NCBI RefSeq assembly: GCF_028023875.1
Contig: NZ_JAQIPB010000012.1
Location: forward strand, 62,001 to 126,000
Direction: 5' to 3'
DNA length: 64,000 nucleotides
Source of the DNA: Xenophilus arseniciresistens
GTDB lineage: Bacteria > Pseudomonadota > Gammaproteobacteria > Burkholderiales > Burkholderiaceae_C
The first letter of the stretch is position 1. Each line of letters starts with the position of its first letter. A program made the position numbers and the translations under genes. Under the pieces are notes generated by a model that was given only the letters and a program-made list of their open reading frames with translations, was not told the origin of the DNA and made no database searches. Of the stretch, positions 44,765 to 53,424 are shown piece after piece.

Positions 44765-45283
44765 ATGAGCCAGTCCGCCAGCCTTCGCCACGTCGCCATC
44801 GATCTGGTCACCCAATACAACGCCACCGGCAAGCATCTGCTGAACGCCTGGCGCGCAGGCGCAGAGCGCCTGATCCAGGCCCCGGCCGCGCCCGTTCAAC
44901 TGCCGCTGGTCAGCGAGCAGGTGCAGACCCAGGTGGCAGGCACGCGCGACAAGGTGGCAGGCTTTCTGAGCCAGCGCCTGGCTTCGGACACCGCGCTGGC
45001 TGCGCGCCTGATGGACAACGTGGCCGAGCGCAGCACCCGCGGCATCGAGGCCGTGGCCGCCGCGACCGACCGCGTGTCTTCGGAGCCCGGCGTGTCGGCG
45101 CTGCGCCTGCTGCACGATCTGCATCTGCCGCTGGCCCAGCTCTCGCTCAAGCTGGCCGGTTCCATCGCCGAAGGCGCCGCCAAGCTGGAAGCGCGCCTGG
45201 CGCAGGCAGAATCGGAAGCGGCCGACGCGGTCAGCACCGTGCCCGTGAAGGCCACGCGCCGCAGCCGCGCGCAGGCCGCCTGA
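44765..45283 (+). CDS. Phasin-like protein
   Basis: A 172-residue all-helical protein: VAIDLVTQYNATGKHLLNAW, then amphipathic helices (KVAGFLSQRLASDTALAARL, RSTRGIEAVAAATDRV) and a Lys/Arg-rich tail VKATRRSRAQAA. The composition, helix pattern and company of a second phasin gene 67 bases on suggest a polyhydroxyalkanoate granule protein, but the signature is weak. An LSLKLAGSIAEGAAKLE helix might contact the granule surface. The ATG at 44765 is preceded by AGGAG. Confidence 0.65.
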   Translation: MSQSASLRHVAIDLVTQYNATGKHLLNAWRAGAERLIQAPAAPVQLPLVSEQVQTQVAGTRDKVAGFLSQRLASDTALAARLMDNVAERSTRGIEAVAAATDRVSSEPGVSALRLLHDLHLPLAQLSLKLAGSIAEGAAKLEARLAQAESEAADAVSTVPVKATRRSRAQAA

Positions 45284-45350
45284 TGGCGCGCCGCGCGGCC
45301 GCCCGCGCCGGCGGCCGCACAGGCTGAACCGATTCGAAGGAGACGACTGC

Positions 45351-45917
45351 ATGGTCACGCGTTCATCCGACGACAAGCCCGCGCGCCGCAAGGCGCCTGC
45401 GGCACCGCGCGCCGCGGCCGGCAAGGCCGCGGCGGCCCCCGCGCCCGAGCGCCCGCGCAGCAGCACAGGCACCGCACGGCAGCGCGCCGCCGCGGCCGAC
45501 GCCTGCCCGCCGGTCGCAGACCCGGCGGCCGGCAGCGGCAGCTTCTGGCGCGCCGGCCTGCGCGCCCTGGACAGCGTGCGCCACGATGTGCAGCGTCGCC
45601 AGGCCACGGTGATCGAAACCCTGCTGGGCATTCCGGCCGCGGCCGGCACGCAGGCGCAGCGCGGCCTGGCCGGCCTGCCGGGGCTCGACGCCTTCGGGCT
45701 GCGCAAGTTCGAGGACGTGTTCGACCAGCGCGTGGCCGCCGCCCTGGAGCGCCTGGGCATGCCCACGCGCGAGGAACTGGAGGCGCTGCACCACAAGCTC
45801 GACCAGGTGCTCGCGCGCCTTGAGCAGATGGACGTCGTTCCAGAGCCTGCCGCCGCACCGGCTGCGTCGCCCGCGCGCAAGCCGCGCAAGCCGCGCGCGC
45901 GGCCCGCAAAGGGCTGA
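45351..45917 (+). CDS. PhaI/PhaF-like polyhydroxyalkanoate granule protein
   Basis: A 188-residue phasin. A basic disordered N-terminus (Lys/Ala/Arg-rich, about 60 residues) precedes SFWRAGLRALDSVRHDVQRR, then FEDVFDQRVAAALERLGMPT and REELEALHHKLDQVLARLEQ, the leucine-zipper-like end of PhaI/PhaF proteins. The C-terminus is an AlaLysPro tail (RKPRKPRARPAKG) able to bind DNA as in PhaF. GAAGGAGA gives a good ribosome site. It is probably co-transcribed with the phasin-like gene before it and the TetR gene after it. Confidence 0.85.
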   Translation: MVTRSSDDKPARRKAPAAPRAAAGKAAAAPAPERPRSSTGTARQRAAAADACPPVADPAAGSGSFWRAGLRALDSVRHDVQRRQATVIETLLGIPAAAGTQAQRGLAGLPGLDAFGLRKFEDVFDQRVAAALERLGMPTREELEALHHKLDQVLARLEQMDVVPEPAAAPAASPARKPRKPRARPAKG

Positions 45918-45954
45918 GGCCGCTGCGGCCCCGGCACGCCAAGACCCGAACCCC

Positions 45955-46590
45955 GTGGCCGGCACTGCCACCCGCGAGAAGATCCTGCAGACCAGCCTGG
46001 CGCTGTTCAACGCGCAGGGGCTGGCGGCCGTCTCCACGCACCGCATTGCGGCCGAGGCGGGCATCAGCCCCGGCAACCTGCACTACCACTTCAACACGCG
46101 CGAGCGCATCGTCGAATGGCTGCTGCGCCGCTTCGAGGACCGGCTGGCGCCGCTCAATGCCGCGGCTGGCGAGATCCGCGCGCTGGACGACCTGTGGCTG
46201 GCGCTGCACCTGCGCTTCGAGGCCATCGACGCCTTCCGCTTCGTCTACCGCGACATGGGCTACATCGCCAGCGAGCATCCGGCGCTGGGCCAGCGGGTCC
46301 AGGCGCTCACGGGCGAAAGCCTGGTGGCGGCGCAGGCGCTGTGCGAATCATTGGCCGAGGCCGGCGTGATCCAGGCCACGCCCGAGCAGGCGCGCATGCT
46401 GGCGCTGCAGATCGTCTTCACCACCACCTGCTGGCTGGGCTTCGAGCAGATGGTGCCGCGCAGCGACGCCATGCCGGCCCGCGCCGACCCCGGCCTGGCC
46501 GCGTACTACACGCTGACGCTGGTTTCTCCCTATGTTTCCCGCGATTCCAGGGCGTACCTTGATTACTTGCGGGTCAAGTACCTGCGCTGA
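45955..46590 (+). CDS. TetR-family transcriptional regulator
   Basis: A 211-residue regulator with the helix-turn-helix at residues 5-50 (REKILQTSLALFNAQGLAAV, then VSTHRIAAEAGISPGNLHYH) and a C-terminal ligand domain. The recognition block with NLHYHFNTRERIVEW is of the group found near fatty-acid and PHA genes. The start is the GTG at 45955; no ATG lies in frame close by, and an upstream open frame belongs to the phasin gene in another phase. Position behind phasin genes suggests it controls PHA-related genes. Confidence 0.88.
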   Translation: MAGTATREKILQTSLALFNAQGLAAVSTHRIAAEAGISPGNLHYHFNTRERIVEWLLRRFEDRLAPLNAAAGEIRALDDLWLALHLRFEAIDAFRFVYRDMGYIASEHPALGQRVQALTGESLVAAQALCESLAEAGVIQATPEQARMLALQIVFTTTCWLGFEQMVPRSDAMPARADPGLAAYYTLTLVSPYVSRDSRAYLDYLRVKYLR

Positions 46591-46634
46591 TGCCGGGCCA
46601 GACAACAAAACACCACCGTCCAAGGAGCATTGCC

Positions 46635-47411
46635 ATGACTGCCACCGCTACTGCCACCGCCACCGTGCCGCCGCCGTCGCGGCTGCTGATGCTGGCCGAA
46701 GGCCGCGTGCTGTGGGAAACCGGCGCCACGCTGGCGCTGTGGCCCTGGCTGCAGCTGGCGCCGCGCGGCGACGGCCACCCGGTGCTGGTCCTGCCGGGCC
46801 TGGTGGCCAGCGACGAATCCACGCGCATCCTGCGCCGCTACCTGCGCGGCCTGGGCTACGACGTGCATGGCTGGGGGCTGGGCCACAACTTCGGCCCGCG
46901 AAAGGGGGTGGAGGCGGCCATGGTGCAGCGCCTGCGCCAGCTCAACGAGCAACACGGCCGCAAGGTCAGCCTCGTGGGCTGGAGCCTGGGCGGCGTCTTC
47001 GCGCGCCTTCTGGCCAGCCAGCATCCGGAGCTGGTGCGCAGCGTGATCTCGCTGGGCAGCCCGCTGCGCGGCAGCGCCCGCTCCACCAACGCCTGGCAGG
47101 TGTACGAACTGGTGAGCGGCAACAGCGCGCACGATCCGCGGCGCATGGCCCATGTGCAAAGCACGCCCGCAGTGCCTGCCACCTCCATCTACAGCCGCAG
47201 CGACGGCGTGGTGGCCTGGCGCTGCAGCCTGACCGACACCGGCCCGCAGGCCGAGAACATCGAGGTGCTGGCCAGCCACGTGGGCATGGGCTCGCACCCG
47301 GCCGTGCTGTATGCGCTGGCCGACCGGCTGGCACAGCCCGAAGGCGGCTGGAAGCCCTTCGACGGCCGGGCGCTGGGGCCGCTGGTCTATCCCAGGCCGG
47401 CTCGACCTTGA
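46635..47411 (+). CDS. Lipase-like alpha/beta hydrolase
   Basis: A 258-residue alpha/beta hydrolase. HPVLVLPGLVASDESTRILR sets the oxyanion region, and the nucleophile elbow is GWSLGG in KVSLVGWSLGGVFARLLA. SDGVVAW and SHVGMGSHPAVLYAL could supply acid and histidine. It resembles bacterial lipases or PHA-related esterases; substrate unknown. AAGGAG precedes the ATG by 7 bases. It ends the phasin-TetR gene set, just before a bidirectional terminator. Confidence 0.88.
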   Translation: MTATATATATVPPPSRLLMLAEGRVLWETGATLALWPWLQLAPRGDGHPVLVLPGLVASDESTRILRRYLRGLGYDVHGWGLGHNFGPRKGVEAAMVQRLRQLNEQHGRKVSLVGWSLGGVFARLLASQHPELVRSVISLGSPLRGSARSTNAWQVYELVSGNSAHDPRRMAHVQSTPAVPATSIYSRSDGVVAWRCSLTDTGPQAENIEVLASHVGMGSHPAVLYALADRLAQPEGGWKPFDGRALGPLVYPRPARP

Positions 47412-47430
47412 GCGCTTTCTGCCAACCATG

Positions 47431-47460
47431 AAGAAGGGCACCCGCGGGTGCCCTTCTTTT
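47431..47460. terminator. Bidirectional terminator
   Basis: The perfect palindrome AAGAAGGGCACCC with GGGTGCCCTTCTT around a GC centre, followed by T residues on the plus strand and preceded by AA on the minus strand. It separates the convergent hydrolase and M48 peptidase genes. Confidence 0.85.
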
Positions 47461-47508
47461 CTTTGGGGTGATGAAGAACGCGCTGGTTCTTCGGTCTTTC
47501 TTTCTCTC

Positions 47509-48279
47509 TTACTTGCCCGCGTCCAGGCGCTTTTGCATGCGCGCGGCGCGCTCGCTCGAAGGCGGGTGCGAGCTCATCAGCGAGGGGCCGGAGCTGCCGC
47601 CGCTGAGCTTGGCCAGCTTCTCGAAGCTGGTCACCAGGCCCTTGCGCTCGAGCTTGCGCTCGGTCAGCAGGTCGAAGGAATAGTCGTCGGCCGCGCTTTC
47701 CTGCGACTGCGAGAACTGCGCATGCACGAACTTCTCGGCCAGGTCACCGGCCTGCGATTGCGACAGCTGCGCCACCGCACCGCCGCCGGCGGCAGCCAGC
47801 CCGCGCAGGGCCGAGGTGGCATAGGCCGTCTGCATGCGGCCCTTCGAGTGGCCCAGCGCCACATGGCCGATCTCGTGGCCGATCACGCCGCGCAGCTCGT
47901 CGTCGTTCATCAGGTCCATCAGGCCGCTGTAAACGCGGATGCAGCCATTGGCCATGGCCCAGGCGTTCACGTCCTTGGTCTGGTAGACCTTGTAGTTGGC
48001 CGTCTGGCCGTTCACGCTGGTGGGCATGGCCTTGACGACGGTGGCCAGGCGACGCGCATAGGCGCTGTTGGCCGGTGCCACCTGGTTTTCTGCGTCCATC
48101 GCTTCGCACGACTTGTTGGACATGGCCACCACGTCCCCATCGCTGAGCGACATGGCCTTGAAGGCCGAGCCGCCTGCGCCCAGCAGCGCGCTGGGGTCGC
48201 CACCCTTCATGGTCTCGCAACCGGTGAGCGCGACAGTGGCAGCCACGGCCGCCAAAGCGGCCAGACGAAAACGAAGCAT
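47509..48279 (-). CDS. M48 family metalloprotease lipoprotein
   Basis: A 256-residue LoiP/BepA-like peptidase. Lipobox LTGC at C21, catalytic zinc motif HEIGH at 135-139, and the third ligand probably in QESAADDYSF near residue 192. No TPR domain. LoiP-type proteases act on outer membrane quality control. GGAGGAG precedes the ATG at 48279. It lies downstream of the fumarylacetoacetase-family gene with a 152-base gap, so it likely has its own promoter. Confidence 0.92.
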   Translation of the reverse strand: MLRFRLAALAAVAATVALTGCETMKGGDPSALLGAGGSAFKAMSLSDGDVVAMSNKSCEAMDAENQVAPANSAYARRLATVVKAMPTSVNGQTANYKVYQTKDVNAWAMANGCIRVYSGLMDLMNDDELRGVIGHEIGHVALGHSKGRMQTAYATSALRGLAAAGGGAVAQLSQSQAGDLAEKFVHAQFSQSQESAADDYSFDLLTERKLERKGLVTSFEKLAKLSGGSSGPSLMSSHPPSSERAARMQKRLDAGK

Positions 48280-48431
48280 GGGATCTCCTCCTTTGATACA
48301 CCCATCAATGAATGCCGCGGCCCTTGCGCTTGCGGCCTGGGGCCCGGGCGGCGGCGCGGATGATAGAAGGTGTTGTGCCTGCCTTGCATAGGACAACAGC
48401 CCTTCCTGGGTCTCAGAGCGGGTTCACGGTC

Positions 48432-49502
48432 TCAGTCCTCCGGGCCGCCTTCTTCTGCCACCGCCGCAGGCTCGGGCGCGCTGGAGCGGCGCGTGGCGCC
48501 CACCTGCACCACCTCCTGCTCGATGGCGCCGAAGAGCGACTTGCCGTCCAGGCCCTTGACCTCGATGTGCACGGTGTCGCCGAACTTCATGAACTCGGTC
48601 TTGGGCGCGCCGTCCTGGATGGTTTCCATGCTGCGCTTTTCGGCGATGCAGGCATAACCCCTGGGCCATTCCATGCGGCCGTTCTTTTCGACGCCGGGGT
48701 TGCTCACGGTGCCGCTGCCCACGATGGCGCCGGCGCGCACGTTGCGGGTCTTGGCGATGTGGGCGATGAGCTGGCCGAAGTGGAAGCTCATGTCGGGGCC
48801 TGCATCGGTCAGGCCCACGCGGCGGCCATTCCAGGCCACGTGCAGCGCCAGGTTCACGCGCCCGTCCTGCCAGGCCGGGCCCAGCTCGTCGGGCGTGACG
48901 GCCACGGGGCCGAAGGCAGTGGCGGGCTTGCTCTGGAAGAAGCCGAAGCCCTTGGCCAGCTCGGCCGGGATCAGGTTGCGCAGGCTCACGTCGTTGACCA
49001 GCATCAGCAGGCGAACGGCATCCAGCGCCTCCTCGGGCCCCGTGCCCATCTTCACGTCGCCGGTCACCACGGCCAGCTCGGCCTCGAAGTCGATGCCCAT
49101 GGCTTCGCTGGGCACCACGATGTCGTCGCAGGGGCCGATGAAGTCATCGCTGCCGCCCTGGTACATCAGCGGGTCGGTGTAGAAGCTGGCCGGCACCTCG
49201 GCGCCGCGCGCCTGGCGCACCAGTTCCACATGGTTCAGGTAGGCCGAGCCGTCGGCCCACTGGTAGGCGCGCGGCAGCGGCGCCATGCACTGCGCGGGGT
49301 TGAAGGGAAAGGCATGGCGCGCGCGGCCATGGTTGAGCTGGGTGTAGAGGTCCTGCAGCTGCGGACTCAGGAAGGCCCAGTCGTCCAGCACCTGCTGCAG
49401 GCGGTGGGCGATGCCGGTGGCGTAGTGGGCGTGCGAGAGGTCGCGCGAGACGACGACCAGCTGGCCGTCGCGCGAGCCGTCCTTGAGGGTGGCGAGTTTC
49501 AT
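48432..49502 (-). CDS. Fumarylacetoacetate hydrolase family protein
   Basis: A 356-residue FAH-fold enzyme. DDIVVPSEAMGIDFEAELAV holds the metal-binding glutamates, GFGFFQSKPATAFGPVAVTP follows, and IAHIAKTRNVRAGAIVGSGT closes the active site. The N-terminal region of about 100 residues with LSPQLQDLYTQ and PRAYQWADGSAYLNH resembles FAH rather than the short oxaloacetate-decarboxylase-type members. It cleaves a C-C bond of a diketo acid; no tyrosine, homogentisate or catechol gene is near, so the pathway is unknown. The ATG at 49502 replaces a much longer open frame that reads through the divergent DUF3108 gene. Confidence 0.9.
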   Translation of the reverse strand: MKLATLKDGSRDGQLVVVSRDLSHAHYATGIAHRLQQVLDDWAFLSPQLQDLYTQLNHGRARHAFPFNPAQCMAPLPRAYQWADGSAYLNHVELVRQARGAEVPASFYTDPLMYQGGSDDFIGPCDDIVVPSEAMGIDFEAELAVVTGDVKMGTGPEEALDAVRLLMLVNDVSLRNLIPAELAKGFGFFQSKPATAFGPVAVTPDELGPAWQDGRVNLALHVAWNGRRVGLTDAGPDMSFHFGQLIAHIAKTRNVRAGAIVGSGTVSNPGVEKNGRMEWPRGYACIAEKRSMETIQDGAPKTEFMKFGDTVHIEVKGLDGKSLFGAIEQEVVQVGATRRSSAPEPAAVAEEGGPED

Positions 49503-49671
49503 GGGCTGGCGGCGCGGGGAAGGCGGCGTCGCACCCGCGTGCGGCGGCGGCCCCACTAAACTGGAAGCAGGCCGGCAGTGTAGCGAGCCGTTTTGCGCGC
49601 CCTGGCCGGATGCCATCGCGGCCGCGCGCGCCGCCCCCCGAGGCCTTCTCTTGCGCCCATCCCGTCCCTCC

Positions 49672-50892
49672 ATGCCCTCCTGGCCGCGCCTGCCCTGGCG
49701 CAGCCTGCTGGGGCTCACGATGCTGGTGGCGCTGCTGCATCTGCTGCTGCTGGGCTGGCTGCCGATGGGGGGCGAGCCCGAAGCGCTTCCGCTGGCCCAG
49801 CGCTTCAGCACGCGCACCATCGTCATCGCGCCGCCTGCGGCCACCGGCGGCGGCGCGCCCGCGGCAGCGCCGGCTGCACGCGCGGCCCCGCCGGCGAGCG
49901 CCGCGCCCACCGCACGGCTGCGCGACAAGCCGCGCCCGGCGCCGCCACCCCCCAGGCCGGCCGTGCCCAGCCCGGAACCTGCCCCGGCCCCGCAGGAGGC
50001 GCCGCCACCCGAGCCCGTGCTGCCGCCGCCCACGCCGGTGGCCGAAGCGCCGATGCCCGAGGCCGCGGAGCCGGCGGCCCCGCCCCCCGCCGAGCCCGCC
50101 GGGCCGCCCGAGCCCGCGCCAGCCGCACCTGCCGCACCTGCCGAAGGCGGCCAGGGCCAGGCCGCGGCGCCGGCTTCGGGCCAGGGCCGCGGCGAGGGGG
50201 CTGGGACTGGCGCTGGCGCGGGCGCCGGCACGCCCGGTGCGCGCGAGCCGCTCAAGGTGCCGGGCTCGGTGCGCTTGGACTTTGCCGTCACCGGGCAGCA
50301 GGGCATGCAGCCCATGTCGGGCGTGTTCGGCGAGCTGATCTGGCTGCAGGACGGCAGCAGCTACAACGCGCGGCTGGCGCTGCGCGTGCTCTTTCGCACC
50401 ATCCGCACGCAGACCAGCGTGGGGGCCTTGAGCGCGGCGGGTATCGAGCCGCGCCGCTTTTCCGACGCGCGCCGCAGCGAGGTGGCCACCCATTTCGTGC
50501 GCGAATCCGGCCAGATCGTGTTCAGCAGCACCACCACGCCCGCGCCCTTGATGCCCGGCGCGCAGGACCGGCTCAGCGTGATCCTGCAACTGGCGGCGCT
50601 GATGGCCGGTGACCCGGATCGCCATCCGCCGGGCAGCAGCTTCAGCATCCAGACCGCCGGCGCGCGCGATGCCGAGACCTGGCGCTTCAGCGTCGAGGGC
50701 GAGGAGCAGCTGGAAACGCCCGCGGGCAGCTACCTCACGCGCCGGCTCGTGCGCCTGCCGCGCAAGGACTACGACCAGAAGATCGAGCTGTGGCTGGCGC
50801 CCGAGCTGGGCTGGCTGCCGGTGCGCATCCGCCAGACGCAGGCGAACGGCGACTTCGCGGACATGCAGCTGCGCGCCTTTGCCCCCCCCTGA
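49672..50892 (+). CDS. DUF3108 protein with TonB-like N-terminus
   Basis: A 406-residue protein. After a short cytoplasmic start comes one transmembrane helix (LLGLTMLVALLHLLLLGWL), then about 150 residues that are almost only Pro, Ala, Glu and Gly, as in TonB-type periplasm-spanning linkers. A beta-rich DUF3108 domain runs from about residue 200 to the end (SVRLDFAVTGQQ, FFRESGQ-like block at VATHFVRESGQIVFSS, PRKDYDQKIELWLAP). Function unknown. The ATG at 49672 is the most likely start; GTG/TTG alternatives lie slightly upstream. Divergent from the FAH-family gene. Confidence 0.8.
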   Translation: MPSWPRLPWRSLLGLTMLVALLHLLLLGWLPMGGEPEALPLAQRFSTRTIVIAPPAATGGGAPAAAPAARAAPPASAAPTARLRDKPRPAPPPPRPAVPSPEPAPAPQEAPPPEPVLPPPTPVAEAPMPEAAEPAAPPPAEPAGPPEPAPAAPAAPAEGGQGQAAAPASGQGRGEGAGTGAGAGAGTPGAREPLKVPGSVRLDFAVTGQQGMQPMSGVFGELIWLQDGSSYNARLALRVLFRTIRTQTSVGALSAAGIEPRRFSDARRSEVATHFVRESGQIVFSSTTTPAPLMPGAQDRLSVILQLAALMAGDPDRHPPGSSFSIQTAGARDAETWRFSVEGEEQLETPAGSYLTRRLVRLPRKDYDQKIELWLAPELGWLPVRIRQTQANGDFADMQLRAFAPP

Positions 50893-50994
50893 GCCCTGCC
50901 GCGCAAAGGCCCTGTGGCGCAGAACCCACAGCCGCTTCGCCTACAGTGTGTCGGCGCCTCTTGAAACTGGCGCGTTGATTGCTAAGTAACGACC

Positions 50995-51306
50995 ATGTCC
51001 CTCATCGACTCCCTGAAGCACCCCGCCATGCGCATGCTCTATGACTCCGACTCCTTCGTCGTCGTCCACGTGCAGCCGACCGAGGATCAGGCGCCCGTCG
51101 CCCCGAACCTCCCCGTGCTGGCTCGCGACGGTTTTGAAATCGTGGACAAGCGTTCCGGCAAGGAGGTCTACCTCGACGGTTCCTGGGCCGAGCTGTTCCA
51201 GCAGCAGATCGCGGCCTGGCAGCTGAACACGCCCACGCAGGAAGAGGTGGAGGACACGCTCGAAGGCTATGCGGAGCTGGCGCAGACGCCGGTGGTGCTG
51301 CACTGA
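50995..51306 (+). CDS. DUF3567 family small protein
   Basis: A 103-residue soluble protein: MRMLYDSDSFVVVHVQPT, then a beta-strand run and a helix WAELFQQQIAAWQLNTPTQE. It matches DUF3567, a Burkholderiales family found as a single copy and of unknown function. It is acidic and has no signal peptide. A strong terminator follows 28 bases after the stop, so it is a monocistronic unit. Confidence 0.85.
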   Translation: MSLIDSLKHPAMRMLYDSDSFVVVHVQPTEDQAPVAPNLPVLARDGFEIVDKRSGKEVYLDGSWAELFQQQIAAWQLNTPTQEEVEDTLEGYAELAQTPVVLH

Positions 51307-51334
51307 ACACGCGCGGCACCGGCCTCATCGCTCA

Positions 51335-51370
51335 AAGCCCTGCGCCCCGGCGCGGGGCTTTTGTTTTTTA
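51335..51370 (+). terminator. Intrinsic terminator after the DUF3567 gene
   Basis: AAGCCC-T-GCGCC pairing with GGCGC-G-GGGCTT around CC (the T and G form a wobble pair), a 12-base-pair stem, followed by TTTTGTTTTTT. It ends 13 bases before the stop of the convergent AbrB-family gene. Confidence 0.88.
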
Positions 51371-51382
51371 GGCGTTCGCTTT

Positions 51383-52483
51383 CTAGCCGACGCCTGCGCG
51401 CGGGCCGTACAGCCGGTGGAAGAGGGGGCCGGTCAGCAGGAGCACCGCCACCAGCCGGCAGACCTGGAAGGCCGTGACCACCGGCACGCCCAGCTGCAGC
51501 ACCTTGGCCGTGATGGCCATCTCGGCAATGCCGCCGGGCGAAGTGCCCAGCACCATCGTCGCCCAGTGGATGCCCGTGGCCTGGCTCAGCAGCGCCGCGA
51601 AGCCCGCGCAGACGATGATCATGGCCAGCGTGCCCAGCGCCACCGAGGCCAGCCAGCGCGGCGCCGTGTGCAAAAACTCGCGCGAAAAGCGCACGCCCAG
51701 GCTGATCGCGATCACCAACTGCGCCGCGTTGCTCAGCCACAGCGGCACGGCCGAAGGCGCGTTGCCGCTCATCGTGAAGGCCATGGCCACCAGCAGCGGC
51801 CCCAGGAACCACGGGTTGGTGCGGCCCACGCGCTGCATCAGCAGTGCGCCCACGCCCGAGCAGGCGGCCAGCAGCAACAGCCCGCCCCAGTTCACCTCGC
51901 GCAGCGCGGGCGGCAGGTTGTCCAGCCCGTGCAGGCCGCTCCACTGCATGGCAAAGGGAATGCTCACCGTCACCACCATCAGCCGCAGGCTGTGGGCCGC
52001 GGCCACCAGGTCGGTGCGCGCGCCCGCGCGCTCGGCCATCAGCGTCATTTCCGACGCGCCGCCGATGGCGCCCGCGAAGTAGGCCGTGGCCCGCATGGCC
52101 GGCGCCGGCACCTGGGGCATGCGCGCCGCATGGCTGCGGTACAGCCAGTGGCCGAAGCCCGTGCCCAGCAGCAGCGCCCAGACGATGGCCAGCGCAATGG
52201 CCCACCACAGGCTGGCCACCAGGGCCGTCACCTGGGGCGTGAAGTAAAGGCCCAGCGCGGCGCCAATCACCCATTGGCCGCCGTTGCGCAGCGGCGCGAG
52301 GCTGGCCGTGGGCAGTCCGGCGATGGAGGCCAGCGAAACCGCCAGCAGCGGCCCGATCATCCACGGCAGCGGCGTGTGCAGCCACAGGCACAACTGGGCC
52401 GAAGCCCAGGCCAGGGCCAGGGTGGCGATCACGCGCAGGGGGTAGCGGCTTCGGAATGGGGAGGAAGGCAGGCGGGAAGACAC
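51383..52483 (-). CDS. AbrB-family membrane transporter
   Basis: A protein of about 366 residues with 9-10 transmembrane helices and the AbrB-duplication repeats: WMIGPLLAVSLASIAGLPT in the first half and PWFLGPLLVAMAFTMSGNAP in the second, each with the glycine-rich turn PGGxxEM (AIGGASEMTLMAER and SPGGIAEMAITAK). Related proteins are called AbrB or ammonia monooxygenase regulators, but they are membrane transporters of unknown cargo. The start is uncertain: the GTG at 52483 gives normal length, while an ATG at 52573 would abut the divergent lipoprotein gene. Confidence 0.87.
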   Translation of the reverse strand: MSSRLPSSPFRSRYPLRVIATLALAWASAQLCLWLHTPLPWMIGPLLAVSLASIAGLPTASLAPLRNGGQWVIGAALGLYFTPQVTALVASLWWAIALAIVWALLLGTGFGHWLYRSHAARMPQVPAPAMRATAYFAGAIGGASEMTLMAERAGARTDLVAAAHSLRLMVVTVSIPFAMQWSGLHGLDNLPPALREVNWGGLLLLAACSGVGALLMQRVGRTNPWFLGPLLVAMAFTMSGNAPSAVPLWLSNAAQLVIAISLGVRFSREFLHTAPRWLASVALGTLAMIIVCAGFAALLSQATGIHWATMVLGTSPGGIAEMAITAKVLQLGVPVVTAFQVCRLVAVLLLTGPLFHRLYGPRAGVG

Positions 52484-52571
52484 GAACGGGATGACGGCGG
52501 ACAAGGCAACGGGCGCCTGGTTGTCAGGCGGCCCTGCCGCAGCGCTGCGCTGGCGGCATAGGATAGGGATC

Positions 52572-53414
52572 ATGGCTCATCCTCATCCGCCCATGCTTGC
52601 AGTCGGCCATTCGCCACCACGCCTGGCCCTGGGGCTGGCCGCGCTCATCGCGCTGGCCGCCGGCTGCGCCAGCCGCGCAGATGCACCCGTGCCCGAGCGC
52701 ATCGAAGCCCTCTTGCCCGCCGACGTGCTGCTGCTGGGCGAACAGCACGACGCGGCCGAGCACCAGGCGCTGCAGCGCGAAGCCGTGCTCGCGCTCACGG
52801 CCAAGGGGCAACTGGCCGCGCTGGCGCTGGAGATGGCCGAAAGCGGCCGCAGCACGGCCAGGCTGGGCACCACGGCCAGCGAGGCGCAGGTGCGCACGGC
52901 CCTGGCCTGGAACGACAAGGGCTGGCCCTGGCAGGCCTATGGCCCGGTGGTGATGGACGCGGTGCGCGCGGGCGTGCCGGTGCTGGGCGCCAACCTGCCG
53001 CGCGCGCGCATGAAGGACGCGATGAGCGACGTGTCGCTCGACGTGCAGCTCAATGAAAAAGCCCTGGCCGCGCAGCAGGCGGCCGTGCGCGACGGCCACT
53101 GCGGCCTGTTGCCCGAAGCGCAGATCGCGCCGATGACGCGCATCCAGATCGCGCGCGACCGTGCCATGGCCCACACCGCGGCCCAGGCCGTGGCGCCGGG
53201 CCGCACCGTGCTGCTGCTGATGGGCAGCGCCCACGCCGACAAGGCACTGGGCGTGCCGCAGCACCTGCCCACCGAGCTGCGCGTGCGCAGCGTGGGCCTG
53301 GTGGCCGGCGATGCGCAGCGCACGGATTCGTTCGATGCGCGGTGGCGCACGCCCGCGCTGCCGCCCAAGGACTACTGCGCCAGCCTGCGCGCGGGCGAGA
53401 AGCCCGGCGCGTGA
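52572..53414 (+). CDS. ChaN family lipoprotein
   Basis: A 280-residue lipoprotein with lipobox LAAGC near residue 31. LLLGEQHDAAEHQALQRE is the GExHxxxxH signature of ChaN, and RMKDAM, LMGSAHADKALGVPQHLP follow. ChaN-type proteins of Campylobacter bind heme cofacially; others are of unknown role. The ATG at 52572 is used; an ATG at 52593 would shorten the signal. It is divergent from the AbrB-family gene and convergent with lldD. Confidence 0.85.
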   Translation: MAHPHPPMLAVGHSPPRLALGLAALIALAAGCASRADAPVPERIEALLPADVLLLGEQHDAAEHQALQREAVLALTAKGQLAALALEMAESGRSTARLGTTASEAQVRTALAWNDKGWPWQAYGPVVMDAVRAGVPVLGANLPRARMKDAMSDVSLDVQLNEKALAAQQAAVRDGHCGLLPEAQIAPMTRIQIARDRAMAHTAAQAVAPGRTVLLLMGSAHADKALGVPQHLPTELRVRSVGLVAGDAQRTDSFDARWRTPALPPKDYCASLRAGEKPGA

Positions 53415-53424
53415 GCGCGTGGGC

